Assembly: GCF_002211105.1 (NCBI RefSeq)
Contig: NZ_JPUA01000034.1
Coordinates: 70,682-134,681 of the forward strand
Reading direction: 5' to 3'
DNA from: Halomonas campaniensis
Lineage (GTDB): Bacteria > Pseudomonadota > Gammaproteobacteria > Pseudomonadales > Halomonadaceae
Length of the DNA stretch: 64,000 bases
The translations under genes were made by a program, and so were the position numbers. Below, piece by piece: positions 20,742 to 30,663 of this stretch (position 1 is its first letter; the number at the start of each line of letters is the position of its first letter). The notes beneath the pieces were generated by a model, which had not been told where the DNA came from, ran no database searches, and worked only from the letters and a program-made list of their open reading frames with translations.

Positions 20742-22646
20742 ATGAAACATCTTCCACAAATAGCAGTAATGACATTAGCGGTGGCTGGAGGGATGGGGTT
20801 AGCACCTGATACTCAAGCCAGAGTCACTGGGTTTGAAATTGGCAACACGGTCGTTGATTACGACGGTGAACGCTTTGGAGAGGCTGGTGCTTACGAGAGA
20901 ATTGAGGCCGTGGCCAGCTTTGCTATTGACCCTACGAGTTCTAGAGCCAGTAACATTGCAGATTTAGAGAAAGCGCCTGTTAATGATCAAGGTGAAGTGG
21001 TCTTTAGTACGGAAGTGGTTATTCTACGACCTACTGAGCAAGCCTCAGGAGTGCTGTTCTACGAAGTCCCTAACCGTGGCCGCAACTTGAGTTTTCCGTT
21101 ACTTAATCTAACGAGTATCTCGGGAGACTTTACAGTAGATGAGTCAGGTGATGGTTTTTTAATGCGCCAGGGTCACACCATGGTATGGAGTGGCTGGCAG
21201 ACCGGTTTGAGCGATAGTTTGATCGAGATTGATTTGCCGGTTATTGAGGGGGTAACGGGGGAATCTCGTGAGGAGTTCGTTTTCGATAACCATGAGTCGG
21301 TAAGCGTTGCTTCCCTTACATACCCTGCTGCAGACCTAAACCCCGAACATGCCTCTCTGACCGTTAGGCCTACGCCGGATGCACCTCGTCAAATGGTGGA
21401 GGGTTTGTCGTTTCGTTATTTGGATGAAAATCGTATAGAGATTCAGCGGCCCGATAGTATGGATGGCGGCGCTATATACGAGTTTATTTATACCGCCAAG
21501 AATGCAGTGCCCGCCGGGTTAGGGATGCTCGCGACGAGCGACCTGGTCGCCTTTCTTAGAGGTGCGCAGGGACATGATGTTGAAACACCACTGAACAATA
21601 TTGAGCATACCGTGGCAATGGGGATTTCTCAGTCAGGGCGCTTCCTGCGCGATTTAATATATCAAGGATACAATGCTGATAGTCAGGGCAACCGAGTATT
21701 TGATGGCGCTATGGCTCATATTGCCGGATCACGAAAGACGTTCACCAACTACCCTTTTGCTCAGCCTGGTCGCTTCTCCCGGCAGCATGAAGATCATGAT
21801 GCGGTAGGTGATCAATTCCCCTTCAGTTATGTAGAGACGTTGGATCCACTGACGGGGCAGAGCGACAGTATTTTGGCCGCTTGCCGTGCAAACGATACGT
21901 GTCCGAAGCTTATGCACACCGACACCTCATCAGAATTTTGGCAGGCGCGTGCGTCATTAGTTGCTACATCCCCCACAGGGGATCCCCTCACTATGCCTGA
22001 TGATGTGCGGTTATACTTTTTCGCTGGGGCGCCACATTTTAATGCGTGGGGAGAATCCTCTTCTGACAATGACGTGTGCCAATATCCCAGTAATCCCATT
22101 AGTGTGGCGCCTAGCATGCGTGCGCTCGTGAATGCGATGGCGTCTTGGGTCGTCGATGATATAGCGCCGCCAGCAAGCCGTTATCCCGGTTTGAATGGTG
22201 ACGGGCTTGTGGTGAATGGGGAGTTGAGTTTGCCGCCCTTACAGGGAGAAGTGCCTAAGCCGCCGATAAACGAGCTGTATGCCAGAAACCATACTGTGGT
22301 GCCACCTGAAGTGGGTGAACAGTATGCGGTCAAGGTGCCAGAAGTGGATGAAGATGGTATTGCCTTGGGAGGCATTCGCCAACCCTATGTAGCTGCGCCA
22401 CTAGGTACTTATTTAGGCTGGAATTTGCGCGATCAAGGGTATGCAGAAGGCCAGTTGTGTAATTTGTCCGGTAGTTTTATCCCTTTTGAAAGTAGTAATG
22501 ACGGTAGACAGTCAATATCAAGCCGATACCCAAACCCAGAGTCATACCAAGCGTCCTTGAATGAAGCTATAGATGAGTTGGTAGAGACTGGCTTTATGCT
22601 TGAGCCAGATCGCCAATGGGTAATGGAGGGGGCTCCAGAACTATAA
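20742..22646 (+). CDS. Secreted alpha/beta-hydrolase-domain protein
   Basis: 634-residue exported protein with a signal peptide (MKHLPQIAVMTLAVAGG, cleavage near TQARVTG). The body resembles the large 'alpha/beta hydrolase domain-containing' family of secreted esterase-like proteins; the nucleophile region reads MGISQSGRFLRDLIYQG near residue 290. A conserved C-terminal segment IRQPYVAAPLGTYLGWNLR lies near 545. Substrate unknown. The coding sequence is visibly more AT-rich than its neighbours and uses different third positions, which suggests recent acquisition. It has its own TAGGAG ribosome site and ends at a bidirectional terminator. Confidence 0.8.
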   Translation: MKHLPQIAVMTLAVAGGMGLAPDTQARVTGFEIGNTVVDYDGERFGEAGAYERIEAVASFAIDPTSSRASNIADLEKAPVNDQGEVVFSTEVVILRPTEQASGVLFYEVPNRGRNLSFPLLNLTSISGDFTVDESGDGFLMRQGHTMVWSGWQTGLSDSLIEIDLPVIEGVTGESREEFVFDNHESVSVASLTYPAADLNPEHASLTVRPTPDAPRQMVEGLSFRYLDENRIEIQRPDSMDGGAIYEFIYTAKNAVPAGLGMLATSDLVAFLRGAQGHDVETPLNNIEHTVAMGISQSGRFLRDLIYQGYNADSQGNRVFDGAMAHIAGSRKTFTNYPFAQPGRFSRQHEDHDAVGDQFPFSYVETLDPLTGQSDSILAACRANDTCPKLMHTDTSSEFWQARASLVATSPTGDPLTMPDDVRLYFFAGAPHFNAWGESSSDNDVCQYPSNPISVAPSMRALVNAMASWVVDDIAPPASRYPGLNGDGLVVNGELSLPPLQGEVPKPPINELYARNHTVVPPEVGEQYAVKVPEVDEDGIALGGIRQPYVAAPLGTYLGWNLRDQGYAEGQLCNLSGSFIPFESSNDGRQSISSRYPNPESYQASLNEAIDELVETGFMLEPDRQWVMEGAPEL

Positions 22647-22722
22647 AGCACATGCTGAAATAGTCGTAAATGCGGCCTCTTTGTCCTCGCGAGCATGTAC
22701 TCTCATCGAGCAACAACACGCT

Positions 22723-22764
22723 AAGAAAGCGGGGGCGGATACTGTATTCGCCCCCGTTGCTTAG
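22723..22764. terminator. Bidirectional intrinsic terminator
   Basis: A stem CGGGGGCG (22730-22737) pairs with CGCCCCCG (22749-22756). On the minus strand it is followed by CTTTCTT and on the plus strand by TTGCTT. It lies between the convergent hydrolase gene (plus) and small membrane protein gene (minus) and can serve both. Confidence 0.75.
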
Positions 22765-22783
22765 TGACCCTGCTAAATACGTT

Positions 22784-23044
22784 TCACTTAGCGCGCTTAA
22801 CGTACAATCCCACCGAGCACATCGCCAGTCCCACTACTGAAAGCAGCATGCCGCCATTGACTAACAGCGGCGAGCGCTGAAGCCAGGAGACAAATGGCTG
22901 TGGCGTGTCGCGACAGACACCCTCGATATAGTCCCAATGGCCACCATCAAGCTGGCACGCACGGACGTCGTTGAGCTCCCAAAAATAGACGCCCATCAGC
23001 ACAAATAGCGGCAGCACTAGCAGCAGTAAACCTAACTTGATCAT
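22784..23044 (-). CDS. Small two-helix membrane protein of unknown function
   Basis: 86-residue protein with two hydrophobic helices (about residues 3-22 and 60-80) flanking a short loop that carries a Cys pair (VRACQLDGG and EGVCRDT). The spacing suggests a disulfide-bonded periplasmic hairpin. GAGG precedes the ATG at 23044. It lies 17 bases downstream of the M48 protease gene and is probably co-transcribed with it. No family was recognised. Confidence 0.7.
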   Translation of the reverse strand: MIKLGLLLLVLPLFVLMGVYFWELNDVRACQLDGGHWDYIEGVCRDTPQPFVSWLQRSPLLVNGGMLLSVVGLAMCSVGLYVKRAK

Positions 23045-23061
23045 TTAAACCTCAAGCGCCG

Positions 23062-23865
23062 TTAAGGGCGTGGGCAGTTGGGGGTACGGCCATTGCTGCG
23101 TGCTTGTTCGTAGCGTGCCAGGGCACGATCCATATTGGCTTGTAGGCCTTCAATGCGCTGGCCCTGTCCTGGGTGGGTCGACATCCAGGGAGGCGGTGAT
23201 GCGCCGCCCGAAACCGCCTGCATATTTTCCCATAGCGTGACGCTTTCACGCGGATCGAAACCGGCCTGTGCCATTAGATCCAGACCGATGACATCAGCCT
23301 CGCTCTCATGAGCCCGGGAGAACGGCAGTACGATGCCGTACTGAGCCCCCATACCGAGTACGCCCATGAGCTGCTGGCCACCGGCGGACTGCATTCCCGA
23401 GGTGCTGGAAATAACTGACAGGCCTAATGAGGTAGCGCTCTCGGTAGAGGCGCGTTCATTGGCATGATTGGCCAGGACGTGACCAATTTCGTGACCTACG
23501 ACCGATGCCAACTGGTCTTGGTTAGTGGCAACATCCAGCATGCCGGTATTCACACCCATATAGCCGCCGGGTAGCGCGAAGGCATTGGGCTGCTCGGATT
23601 TAAATACACGGATTTGCCAGTCTAACTGTTGCTGCTGGGCGGGGAGCTCCGCCACGATGGCGTCGGCAATACACTGTACATAGCGATGACTGGCCTGATC
23701 GGCCGTGGGCAGTTCCTGCTGATACTGCGTGAATGCCTGACGGCCCATCTCATTTAATTCACTATCCGAGAGCAACAACAGCTGTGAGCGCCCGGTAGGC
23801 GAGGTAGTACAAGCGGCGATAGACGCACATAGTGCGGTAATAGCAAGGGGGCGAAGCCAGCGCAT
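23062..23865 (-). CDS. M48-family metallopeptidase lipoprotein
   Basis: 267-residue zinc protease of the M48 (Oma1/LoiP/BepA-like) group. The start at 23865 gives MRWLRPLAITALCASIAAC, a lipoprotein signal with lipobox ending at the Cys near residue 19; AGGAAA precedes it, so the longer upstream reading is rejected. The zinc motif is HEIGHVLANH near residue 125 and the third ligand lies in HESEADVIGLDLM near 190. Probably an outer- or inner-membrane-anchored periplasmic quality-control protease. Confidence 0.9.
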   Translation of the reverse strand: MRWLRPLAITALCASIAACTTSPTGRSQLLLLSDSELNEMGRQAFTQYQQELPTADQASHRYVQCIADAIVAELPAQQQQLDWQIRVFKSEQPNAFALPGGYMGVNTGMLDVATNQDQLASVVGHEIGHVLANHANERASTESATSLGLSVISSTSGMQSAGGQQLMGVLGMGAQYGIVLPFSRAHESEADVIGLDLMAQAGFDPRESVTLWENMQAVSGGASPPPWMSTHPGQGQRIEGLQANMDRALARYEQARSNGRTPNCPRP

Positions 23866-24040
23866 GAGACGGTTTCCTTCTAGACGGATAGGTTTCTTGG
23901 ACACAAGATAACCGCTGATAGCAGTAAATCAATCCCCCATCATAACCCACCTTGAGGGTGAGTATGGATGCTGAATTGATTCGCCTCCAAACCAAGGCTA
24001 GGCCGCAAACGATTGGCTGCAAGCTCCTAGACATAAACCC

Positions 24041-24655
24041 TCAGCGCTGAGGTACTAACTGCCCATCGGCGCCGACATTTAGGCGAATGGTCGGTGTTAA
24101 TAATCCTGCCGGAAGCCGCATGCCTAAACCGCGCAGATCCCCTGGTGTGATGGCCAGTTGACTGCCGGGCGGTAGCTCACCTTGGGAGGCCAACTGGCTG
24201 GCAAGCTCTATCACGGGCGCCATACGTTGGGTGTCGGTGGCGAGGACATCAAAGGCGACCGGTAGGCGCAAATTAGCATCGTCGCCAGAGGTCAGCGTGA
24301 CGTCCTGTTCATAGTTACCTTCCACAGGATCAACGCCAGGCATGTCGAGCATCCAGCGAAAGCCCGACATCTCCACCGGGGGCATGCCCGCGGGTAAGCC
24401 CAGCCCCATGGCAATGGTGGCCTGAACGGGCAGGCTACCGGCGCCAAGGCTGGACGCAATCAGGCTGGTTAGGTCGCTCGTATCCAAACCAGCATTAATG
24501 CTGTAAGGGCCAACGCGTACATCTTCGACTCCCAGAGAAGTCACCGCCAAACGAAACGCAAACAAGCTAGTTTGAGGCAGAGCAATGCAACCAGCCAATA
24601 AGCTTGCCATGGCGAGCATAGCAATACCACGCCAGCGGTTAGCAGCATAAAGCAT
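24041..24655 (-). CDS. Uncharacterised lipoprotein
   Basis: 204-residue protein with a lipoprotein signal (IAMLAMASLLAGC, lipidated Cys near residue 22). The mature part begins with repeated beta-strand-like segments (VTSLGVEDVRVGPYSINAG) and long Gly/Leu/Pro runs, but I recognise no domain. Start supported by AGGA ten bases upstream. A perfect palindrome (24039-24052) overlaps its stop codon and could form a weak terminator. It lies 175 bases upstream of the M48 lipoprotein gene, so the two may be separate units. Confidence 0.65.
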   Translation of the reverse strand: MLYAANRWRGIAMLAMASLLAGCIALPQTSLFAFRLAVTSLGVEDVRVGPYSINAGLDTSDLTSLIASSLGAGSLPVQATIAMGLGLPAGMPPVEMSGFRWMLDMPGVDPVEGNYEQDVTLTSGDDANLRLPVAFDVLATDTQRMAPVIELASQLASQGELPPGSQLAITPGDLRGLGMRLPAGLLTPTIRLNVGADGQLVPQR

Positions 24656-24947
24656 ATGTTTATATCCTGATAAGGACTGAGGTGTCAGAGTGAGCGTTGC
24701 TGGTAGGTGCAGCTATTTAGGGGCCAGTCTCATCAATTGTCAATAGTGTTTTAGCGGAAGCTAATAGGCTGAATGTCTGATGTGAGGTTAGGCCAATAAT
24801 TACTAATAGGATGACAAAAACGCTCTTCTTAATATAGAAATGATCATGAGTCCACGAAGCCCAGAGCTATTGCGTCATAGCGCTGGTCGCTTAGTTGGTA
24901 TCCTTTCCCTCAGGGACGAGCTTTTACCGCTTGAGAGAGGTAATGCC

Positions 24948-25886
24948 ATGGGGCATTTAACCCAGGAACAGTACGGGCTTTATAAAACCCTTCTAGAGTC
25001 GACCAAGGCGATCCCATGGAAGTTAAATTGGATCACGAAAGAGTTTGAGTACATCGGCCCCCAAATTGAGACGCTGCTAGGTTGGCAACAGGATAGTTGG
25101 AAAACCGCTCAGGATTGGATCGATCGCATACATTTGGACGAGCGCCAAGCGACTGCTAATTTATGTATTTCGCAGTCTGATTGCGGTATTGATCATGAGG
25201 CGGATTATCGTGCTCTGACTGCCAGTGGTGGATATGTGTGGGTACGAGATGTAGTACATATTATTCGTGAAAACGGCGTCACGACCGCGCTGGTTGGCTT
25301 TATATTCGATATTTCAGAGCGCAAAAAAATGGAAGATGTGTTGCTTCGTCTGAATAAGCAGCTTGAAGCACTCTCTTTTCACGATAGCCTCACTGGAATT
25401 GCTAATCGACGCATGTATGACGAGTCAATTCGCGTCGCTTGGGCGCAGGCCCAGCAGTACCGAACTCCGCTGTCGCTAGCTATTTTTGATGTCGACCATT
25501 TCAAAAACTATAACGATGAATACGGGCATGCCGCAGGGGATGACTGCTTATGTAAAGTGGCTGAGGCCCTCAATAGCTGTGCTGCCATGCGCTCGACCGA
25601 CTTGCTCGCTCGCTATGGCGGTGAGGAGTTTGTGTTGATTATGCCAACCACGAGGGGGGAAGAAGCAGTTGAGATTGCAGAAACATGCCGAAGGTTGGTC
25701 GCCAATCAGAGAATTCCACATCCAAAGTCGGAGGTGGCGGACATAGTGACTGTCAGTATCGGGATTAACACTATTGTGCCTTCTGAAAACGATACGCTCG
25801 CGGCCTTTTTTGAAACCGCTGATCAGAAGTTATACCAAGCAAAGCGTAAAGGGCGTAATCGCCTCGAATTCGTGGATGCTTCATAG
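24948..25886 (+). CDS. PAS-GGDEF diguanylate cyclase
   Basis: Predicted cytoplasmic enzyme that makes c-di-GMP. The start at 24948 (MGHLTQEQY, preceded by GAGAGG) yields 312 residues; an in-frame ATG at 24840 would add 36 residues without domain content. A PAS domain occupies residues 15-125 (DRIHLDERQ, ISERKKMED at its end). The GGDEF domain follows with DVDHFKNYNDEYGH and the active-site GGEEF. An RxxD inhibitory site (RSTD) lies exactly five residues before GGEEF, so product inhibition is probably intact. No membrane helix is seen; the PAS ligand is unknown. Confidence 0.92.
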   Translation: MGHLTQEQYGLYKTLLESTKAIPWKLNWITKEFEYIGPQIETLLGWQQDSWKTAQDWIDRIHLDERQATANLCISQSDCGIDHEADYRALTASGGYVWVRDVVHIIRENGVTTALVGFIFDISERKKMEDVLLRLNKQLEALSFHDSLTGIANRRMYDESIRVAWAQAQQYRTPLSLAIFDVDHFKNYNDEYGHAAGDDCLCKVAEALNSCAAMRSTDLLARYGGEEFVLIMPTTRGEEAVEIAETCRRLVANQRIPHPKSEVADIVTVSIGINTIVPSENDTLAAFFETADQKLYQAKRKGRNRLEFVDAS

Positions 25887-25915
25887 GTGGAAAGCTCCAC
25901 CGGCTGATTCGTCAC

Positions 25916-25947
25916 CATTAAAAACGCCTGCTGGTAAAAGCAGGCGT
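25916..25947 (-). terminator. Intrinsic terminator of the der operon
   Basis: On the minus strand the stem ACGCCTGCT/AGCAGGCGT (25924-25947) is followed by TTTTTAA. It lies 25 bases after the der stop and ends the long minus-strand housekeeping transcript. Confidence 0.85.
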
Positions 25948-25971
25948 GATCAAGTACCTCTTCAGATCATC

Positions 25972-27375
25972 TCAGCGACGGCTTTTGCGCGCCTCTTTGG
26001 TGCGGTTAAGCTCGCGCTTTTTGGCTTTCTCTTTGTCGCTGGCGCCTGCCATGTCGTCGAACGGGTTGTTGCCCGAGCGGAACTCAAAGCGAATCGGCGT
26101 GCCGCGTACTTTCAATACCTTACGGAAGGTATTGGTCAGGTAGCGGCGGTAGGCTTCGGGTAGCGACTCGGTTTGATTGCCGTGGACGACGATAATCGGC
26201 GGGTTGCTGCCACCCTGGTGAGCCATCCGCAGTTTAATGCGTCGACCGTGCACCATCGGCGGTGGGTTTTGGCTTACCGCATCCTGTAGCAGGGTAGTGA
26301 GGCGGTTGGTCGACCAGTGGGCGTTAGCGGCATCAAAGGCACGATCGATCGAAGGGTAGAGATCACCCACCGCCGTGCCGTGCAGGGCCGAGATAAAGTG
26401 CAGTTCGGCATAATCCGCAAAGCCCAGGCGGCGTTTCACCTCGGTGCGCATTTTATCCTTGGCCTCGGTCTCTAGCCCGTCCCACTTATTGACTGCCAGC
26501 ACCAGTGCGCGACCGGTGGTCAACACATAGTCGAGTAGATGCAAATCCTGCTCCACCAGACCGCTGGAGCCATCCAGTACCATGATCACCACATGGGACT
26601 CTTTGATCGCATCCAGGGTCTTGATGATAGAGAATTTCTCGGCGATTTCGCGCACGTTCTTGCGCCGCCGAATACCCGCGGTGTCAATCAGTACATAGGG
26701 CTTGCCGCGGCGCTCGAAGGGAATCTCAATGGCATCGCGGGTAGTGCCTGCTTCATCAAACACGACGACCCGGTCTTCACCGAGGAGGCGATTGACCAGG
26801 GTCGATTTGCCCACGTTGGGGCGACCAATGACACCGATGCGAACGCCTTTGCTGCCGGTGTCCGCGGGAATGCTGGCGTCGCGCTCGGGAAACGGTTCGA
26901 GTACCACATCAATCAAGGTGGAAACATTGCGCCCGTGAGCGGCCGCAATCGGCCAAGGATCACCTAGGCCGAGCGACCAGAAGTCGCCCATGGCCGAATG
27001 CTCTTCCAGCCCATCGGTTTTATTCACCACCAGCCAGGTTTTTTTCTGGTTAACCCGCAGGTGGTTGGCAATTGCCTGGTCAGCGGCGATAAGGCCAGCG
27101 CGGGCGTCGACCATAAACAGCACAATATCGGCTTCATCAATGGCGGCGAGGGACTGCTCCGCCATGGCGGCGTCGATACCCTCTTCGTCACCGCTGATAC
27201 CGCCAGTGTCGATCACCGTATAGACCTTATCGCCCAGCATGCCATTGCCGTACTTACGGTCGCGGGTGAGGCCAGGAAAGTCGGCCACCAGTGCATCACG
27301 CGAGCGCGTTAGGCGGTTAAACAGCGTCGATTTGCCCACATTGGGGCGACCGACTAAAGCAATGACGGGTGTCAT
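25972..27375 (-). CDS. der: Ribosome biogenesis GTPase Der (EngA)
   Basis: Double-domain GTPase needed for 50S subunit assembly. 467 residues. The two G domains show [14 protein letters not shown] at residue 8 and [16 protein letters not shown] near 190, each followed by DTGG/DTAG and NKxD motifs (VVNKTDG, AVNKWDG). A KH-like C-terminal domain ends in a basic tail. The ATG overlaps the bamB stop (27372-27375). Confidence 0.97.
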   Translation of the reverse strand: MTPVIALVGRPNVGKSTLFNRLTRSRDALVADFPGLTRDRKYGNGMLGDKVYTVIDTGGISGDEEGIDAAMAEQSLAAIDEADIVLFMVDARAGLIAADQAIANHLRVNQKKTWLVVNKTDGLEEHSAMGDFWSLGLGDPWPIAAAHGRNVSTLIDVVLEPFPERDASIPADTGSKGVRIGVIGRPNVGKSTLVNRLLGEDRVVVFDEAGTTRDAIEIPFERRGKPYVLIDTAGIRRRKNVREIAEKFSIIKTLDAIKESHVVIMVLDGSSGLVEQDLHLLDYVLTTGRALVLAVNKWDGLETEAKDKMRTEVKRRLGFADYAELHFISALHGTAVGDLYPSIDRAFDAANAHWSTNRLTTLLQDAVSQNPPPMVHGRRIKLRMAHQGGSNPPIIVVHGNQTESLPEAYRRYLTNTFRKVLKVRGTPIRFEFRSGNNPFDDMAGASDKEKAKKRELNRTKEARKSRR

Positions 27376-28541
27376 GGAGTGACTTCCAGGGTTTCCAGGC
27401 GACCATTGTTGGCCTGGACATGAATGGTGCTGCCTTCAGTGACCGGGCGTACGCTGATGCCCGAGCTGTGCACGCGAGTGCGACCCACGATATTGCCTTC
27501 GCGAGCGTCGATCAGGTGAAGATAACCTTCAAAATCGCCGACAACGAGGCGCCCATCAGCAAAGGCGGGCGCTGTCAGCCAACGATCTTCTAAATCATCA
27601 TTGCGCCAAATTTCGCGGCCGCTGTTAGCGTCGAGGGCAACAATTTGGCTGTCATCGGTGACCACAAACAGAAAGTCGCCGACCAAAATCGGGGTGTGGC
27701 GGCTGGAGAGATCCGCTTCCCAAAGCACGTCACCTTGAGTTGCTTCAAGGGCCACAACACGGCCATTGTAGCTGGTCACGAATAGGCGCCCATCGGGGCT
27801 GATAATCGGCTGACCGGAAAGATCCACCAGGCGCTCTACTTCGCTACGTCCGCGCGGGGTAGCAATCTGCATTTCCCACAGCGGCTGGCCGCTGCGGTTA
27901 TCCAGTGTTGCCAGGCGGCCATTGGCTAGGCCAACAAAGCTGACCGGATCAATGACCATCGGCGTACCGGTGCCGCGCAGGGTGAGTGAGGGCTGCGAAC
28001 TGGTGTATACCCAACGCTCTTCGCCGCTGGCGCGATCCAAGGCAGTCACTCGGCCATCAACACTTTGTACCACCAGCAATTGCTGATTGGCCTGGGGCGC
28101 GGCAAGCACTTCGCTGGATACCCGCGAGCGCCAGTTTTCGCTGCCGTCACGTTGATTCAGAGAGATAACTTCGCCGTTACCGGTGGCCAGATAAACCTGA
28201 CCGGCAATCGCCGTTAATGCGCTGGAAATAGTGGTATCAAGGTCGATTTCCCACTCGACATTGCCGTTATTGGCGTTCATCGCCATCACCACTCCTTCGA
28301 CATCTGCCGCGAACACGGTGTCGCCTTCACGGGAAGGCGCGATGGGGTAGCGGGCATGGCCCAGGCCATCGCCCACATTGCGCCGCCACTGCGTCTCTAA
28401 CGAGGAGGTTTCATCGAAACTGCGCAGCTCTTTAGGCGTATAGGCAGGCTCGCCTTTACTCGCGCAACCAGCCAGCAGTGCCAGCGTCAGCGCGCCCAAG
28501 CTTGCGCGTACTAGCTGTTTCGTTGGGATACCAAAAGTCAT
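27372..28541 (-). CDS. bamB: Outer membrane assembly lipoprotein BamB
   Basis: Lipoprotein of the BAM complex that folds outer-membrane proteins. 389 residues with a lipobox LALLAGC near residue 25 and an eight-bladed PQQ-type beta-propeller seen as repeated A-x-D-x-x-x-G-x-x-x-W units ([52 protein letters not shown]). It overlaps yfgM upstream and der downstream by four bases each, the standard yfgM-bamB-der order. Confidence 0.96.
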   Translation of the reverse strand: MTFGIPTKQLVRASLGALTLALLAGCASKGEPAYTPKELRSFDETSSLETQWRRNVGDGLGHARYPIAPSREGDTVFAADVEGVVMAMNANNGNVEWEIDLDTTISSALTAIAGQVYLATGNGEVISLNQRDGSENWRSRVSSEVLAAPQANQQLLVVQSVDGRVTALDRASGEERWVYTSSQPSLTLRGTGTPMVIDPVSFVGLANGRLATLDNRSGQPLWEMQIATPRGRSEVERLVDLSGQPIISPDGRLFVTSYNGRVVALEATQGDVLWEADLSSRHTPILVGDFLFVVTDDSQIVALDANSGREIWRNDDLEDRWLTAPAFADGRLVVGDFEGYLHLIDAREGNIVGRTRVHSSGISVRPVTEGSTIHVQANNGRLETLEVTP

Positions 28542-29194
28542 TGTGTCGCCTCCTCAGCGCCGAGATCATCAAGCTTGAACTGCACGCCGTAAAGCGGCTG
28601 GTCTTGAGTTTGTGCCAGTTCCAGAGCGGTTTCCCATGCATCGCGGGCCGCCGGAGTGTCGCCTTGGGCAGCGAATGCATCGCCGCGCACGTTGGCGCGT
28701 TGTGCCGCTAGCGCGTCACTTATTGGCTTGTCTAACAGTGCCAGTGCCTGGGTCGGGTTGCCGTCAGCGAGCTCGACACGGGCCAGACGCAGCCACGCAA
28801 GGCTTTGCACATAGCGGCGCGAGGAGTTGGCAGCGCTTTCCAGTGCGGTTCGTGCGCCCTCCAAGTTGCCTTGCTGAACCGCCAAGCGTGCGTCGAGCAG
28901 CAGGGCGAGTTCGGCGTAGAGCGTATCGCCATGCTCGTCGGTCAGTTCGCTGACCATTTCCCGCGCGCTTGCCAACTGCTCTTCGTCAAGCTCGTTGCCA
29001 GCGGTCATATTAACCAGCTGTTGATAGCGCATGGAGGCCGCTTCGGCCTGGCCTTGCTGATAGTTCTGCCAGGCATTCCAGCCGAATACCCCAGCCGCCG
29101 CCAGGACAGCGCCTGCGATCAACGACATGCCGTTCTCTTTCCACCAGCGCTTAACGGCGTCTAGCTGCTCTTCTTCGCTTCTCAGCTCCACCAC
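28538..29194 (-). CDS. YfgM-family ancillary SecYEG translocon subunit
   Basis: 218-residue inner-membrane protein with one N-terminal helix (MSLIAGAVLAAAGVFGWNAW near residue 25) and a periplasmic TPR-rich domain, the layout of YfgM. In E. coli YfgM associates with SecYEG and PpiD and with periplasmic chaperones. The start is GTG at 29194, with AGGAG about eight bases upstream. It is coupled to bamB by overlap and lies 106 bases after hisS. Confidence 0.9.
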   Translation of the reverse strand: MVELRSEEEQLDAVKRWWKENGMSLIAGAVLAAAGVFGWNAWQNYQQGQAEAASMRYQQLVNMTAGNELDEEQLASAREMVSELTDEHGDTLYAELALLLDARLAVQQGNLEGARTALESAANSSRRYVQSLAWLRLARVELADGNPTQALALLDKPISDALAAQRANVRGDAFAAQGDTPAARDAWETALELAQTQDQPLYGVQFKLDDLGAEEATQ

Positions 29195-29300
29195 GGGCGG
29201 GCTCCTATTTCTAGATGTTCACATGCGAAATGTTCATATGTGCAAACAGTCGTGTTCGAGCAGGCTAGCCGCCTGCCAGGCTTATGCGCGCGGCCTGGAC

Positions 29301-30602
29301 TTACGCGTCACTGGTTAGTAGTTCGCGCAGCGTGTGGCCCAATGCTGCTTGGGAGACGCTTTGCTGTTCGCGGTCGTCGCGCAGAAATTTGACGGTGGCT
29401 GACTGCTGGTTGATTTCATCTTCGCCGAGCAGGATAGCTATTGAGGCACTACTCTTATCGGCTTTTTTAATTCGGCTTTTAAAACTGCCGCCGCCGCAAT
29501 GAAGCTGCAGTCGCAGTTCAGGCAGCTCGCCACGCAGTTGCTCCGCCAGGGTGATGGCGGCCGTGGTGGCGCTATCATCCATGGGCAGCAAGTAGACATC
29601 GCAGCCGCCCAGGGCGCCCTCAGGAATCAGCTCAAGGGTGTCGAGCAGCAGAATCAGCCGCTCAATGCCCATGGCAAAGCCCACTGCCGGGGTCGGCTTG
29701 CCGCCCAGCTGTTCGACCAGACCATCGTAACGCCCGCCAGCGCAGACGGTGCCCTGGCTGCCCAGTGCCGTCGTGGTCCACTCGAAGACGGTGCGGCAGT
29801 AGTAGTCGAGCCCACGCACCAGGCGCGGATTGATCACATAACGTATCCCCGCCGCTTCGAGCATCTTGGTGAGCTGCTCGAAGTGTTCCCGGGATTCGTC
29901 ATCCAGATGATCCATCAGCTGTGGCGCGGCGTCGAGCATCTCCGCCATGGCCGGATTTTTGGAGTCAAGAATACGCAGCGGATTACTGGTCAAGCGGCGC
30001 TTGGAGTCTTCATCGAGGATGTCTAGGTGCTGCTCGAAGTAGGCCACCAGCGTATCCCGATAAGCTGCCCGTGCCTCAGATGAACCCAGCGAGTTAAGCT
30101 CCAGAGTGACATGTTCCATCAGCCCCAGTTCTTGCCACAGGCGCGCCGAAAGCAGAATCACCTCGGCGTCGATATCCGGGCCATCAAAACCGAAGGTCTC
30201 AACGCCAATCTGGTGGAACTGGCGGTAGCGGCCTTTTTGCGGGCGCTCATAGCGGAACATCGGCCCCTGATACCATAACCGCTGGGTCTGGTTATACAGC
30301 AGGCCGTGCTCCATGGCCGCACGCACGCAGCTGGCGGTGCCCTCGGGGCGCAGGGTCAAACTCTCGCTGTTGCGATCGTCGAAGGTGTACATCTCTTTTT
30401 CGACGATATCGGTGACTTCACCGATAGAGCGTGCAAATAGCGCAGTTTGCTCAACGATAGGCGTGCGAATTTCATTAAAGCCATAACGCAGCATCAACTG
30501 GCGTACTTTGGCTTCAAAAAATTGCCAGCGTGGGCTATCGCTGGGCAGTAGGTCGTTCATTCCACGAATGGCTTGAATCTTTTTAACGGCGGACTTGCTC
30601 AA
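29301..30602 (-). CDS. hisS: Histidyl-tRNA synthetase
   Basis: Class II synthetase charging tRNA-His. 433 residues. Visible motifs are RGMNDLLP near residue 13, the class II motif 2 arginine region [18 protein letters not shown] near 115, the HisRS signature [13 protein letters not shown] near 265 and [12 protein letters not shown] near 290. The start appears to be TTG at 30602, supported by AAGGAG six bases upstream, with no closer ATG. Lies between ispG and yfgM. Confidence 0.96.
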   Translation of the reverse strand: MSKSAVKKIQAIRGMNDLLPSDSPRWQFFEAKVRQLMLRYGFNEIRTPIVEQTALFARSIGEVTDIVEKEMYTFDDRNSESLTLRPEGTASCVRAAMEHGLLYNQTQRLWYQGPMFRYERPQKGRYRQFHQIGVETFGFDGPDIDAEVILLSARLWQELGLMEHVTLELNSLGSSEARAAYRDTLVAYFEQHLDILDEDSKRRLTSNPLRILDSKNPAMAEMLDAAPQLMDHLDDESREHFEQLTKMLEAAGIRYVINPRLVRGLDYYCRTVFEWTTTALGSQGTVCAGGRYDGLVEQLGGKPTPAVGFAMGIERLILLLDTLELIPEGALGGCDVYLLPMDDSATTAAITLAEQLRGELPELRLQLHCGGGSFKSRIKKADKSSASIAILLGEDEINQQSATVKFLRDDREQQSVSQAALGHTLRELLTSDA

Positions 30603-30663
30603 AGAAAACTCCTTATTCTGCCATCAGGCGTGGCTCACCCAGGCTGGCAGCCAGCCCCAGCGG

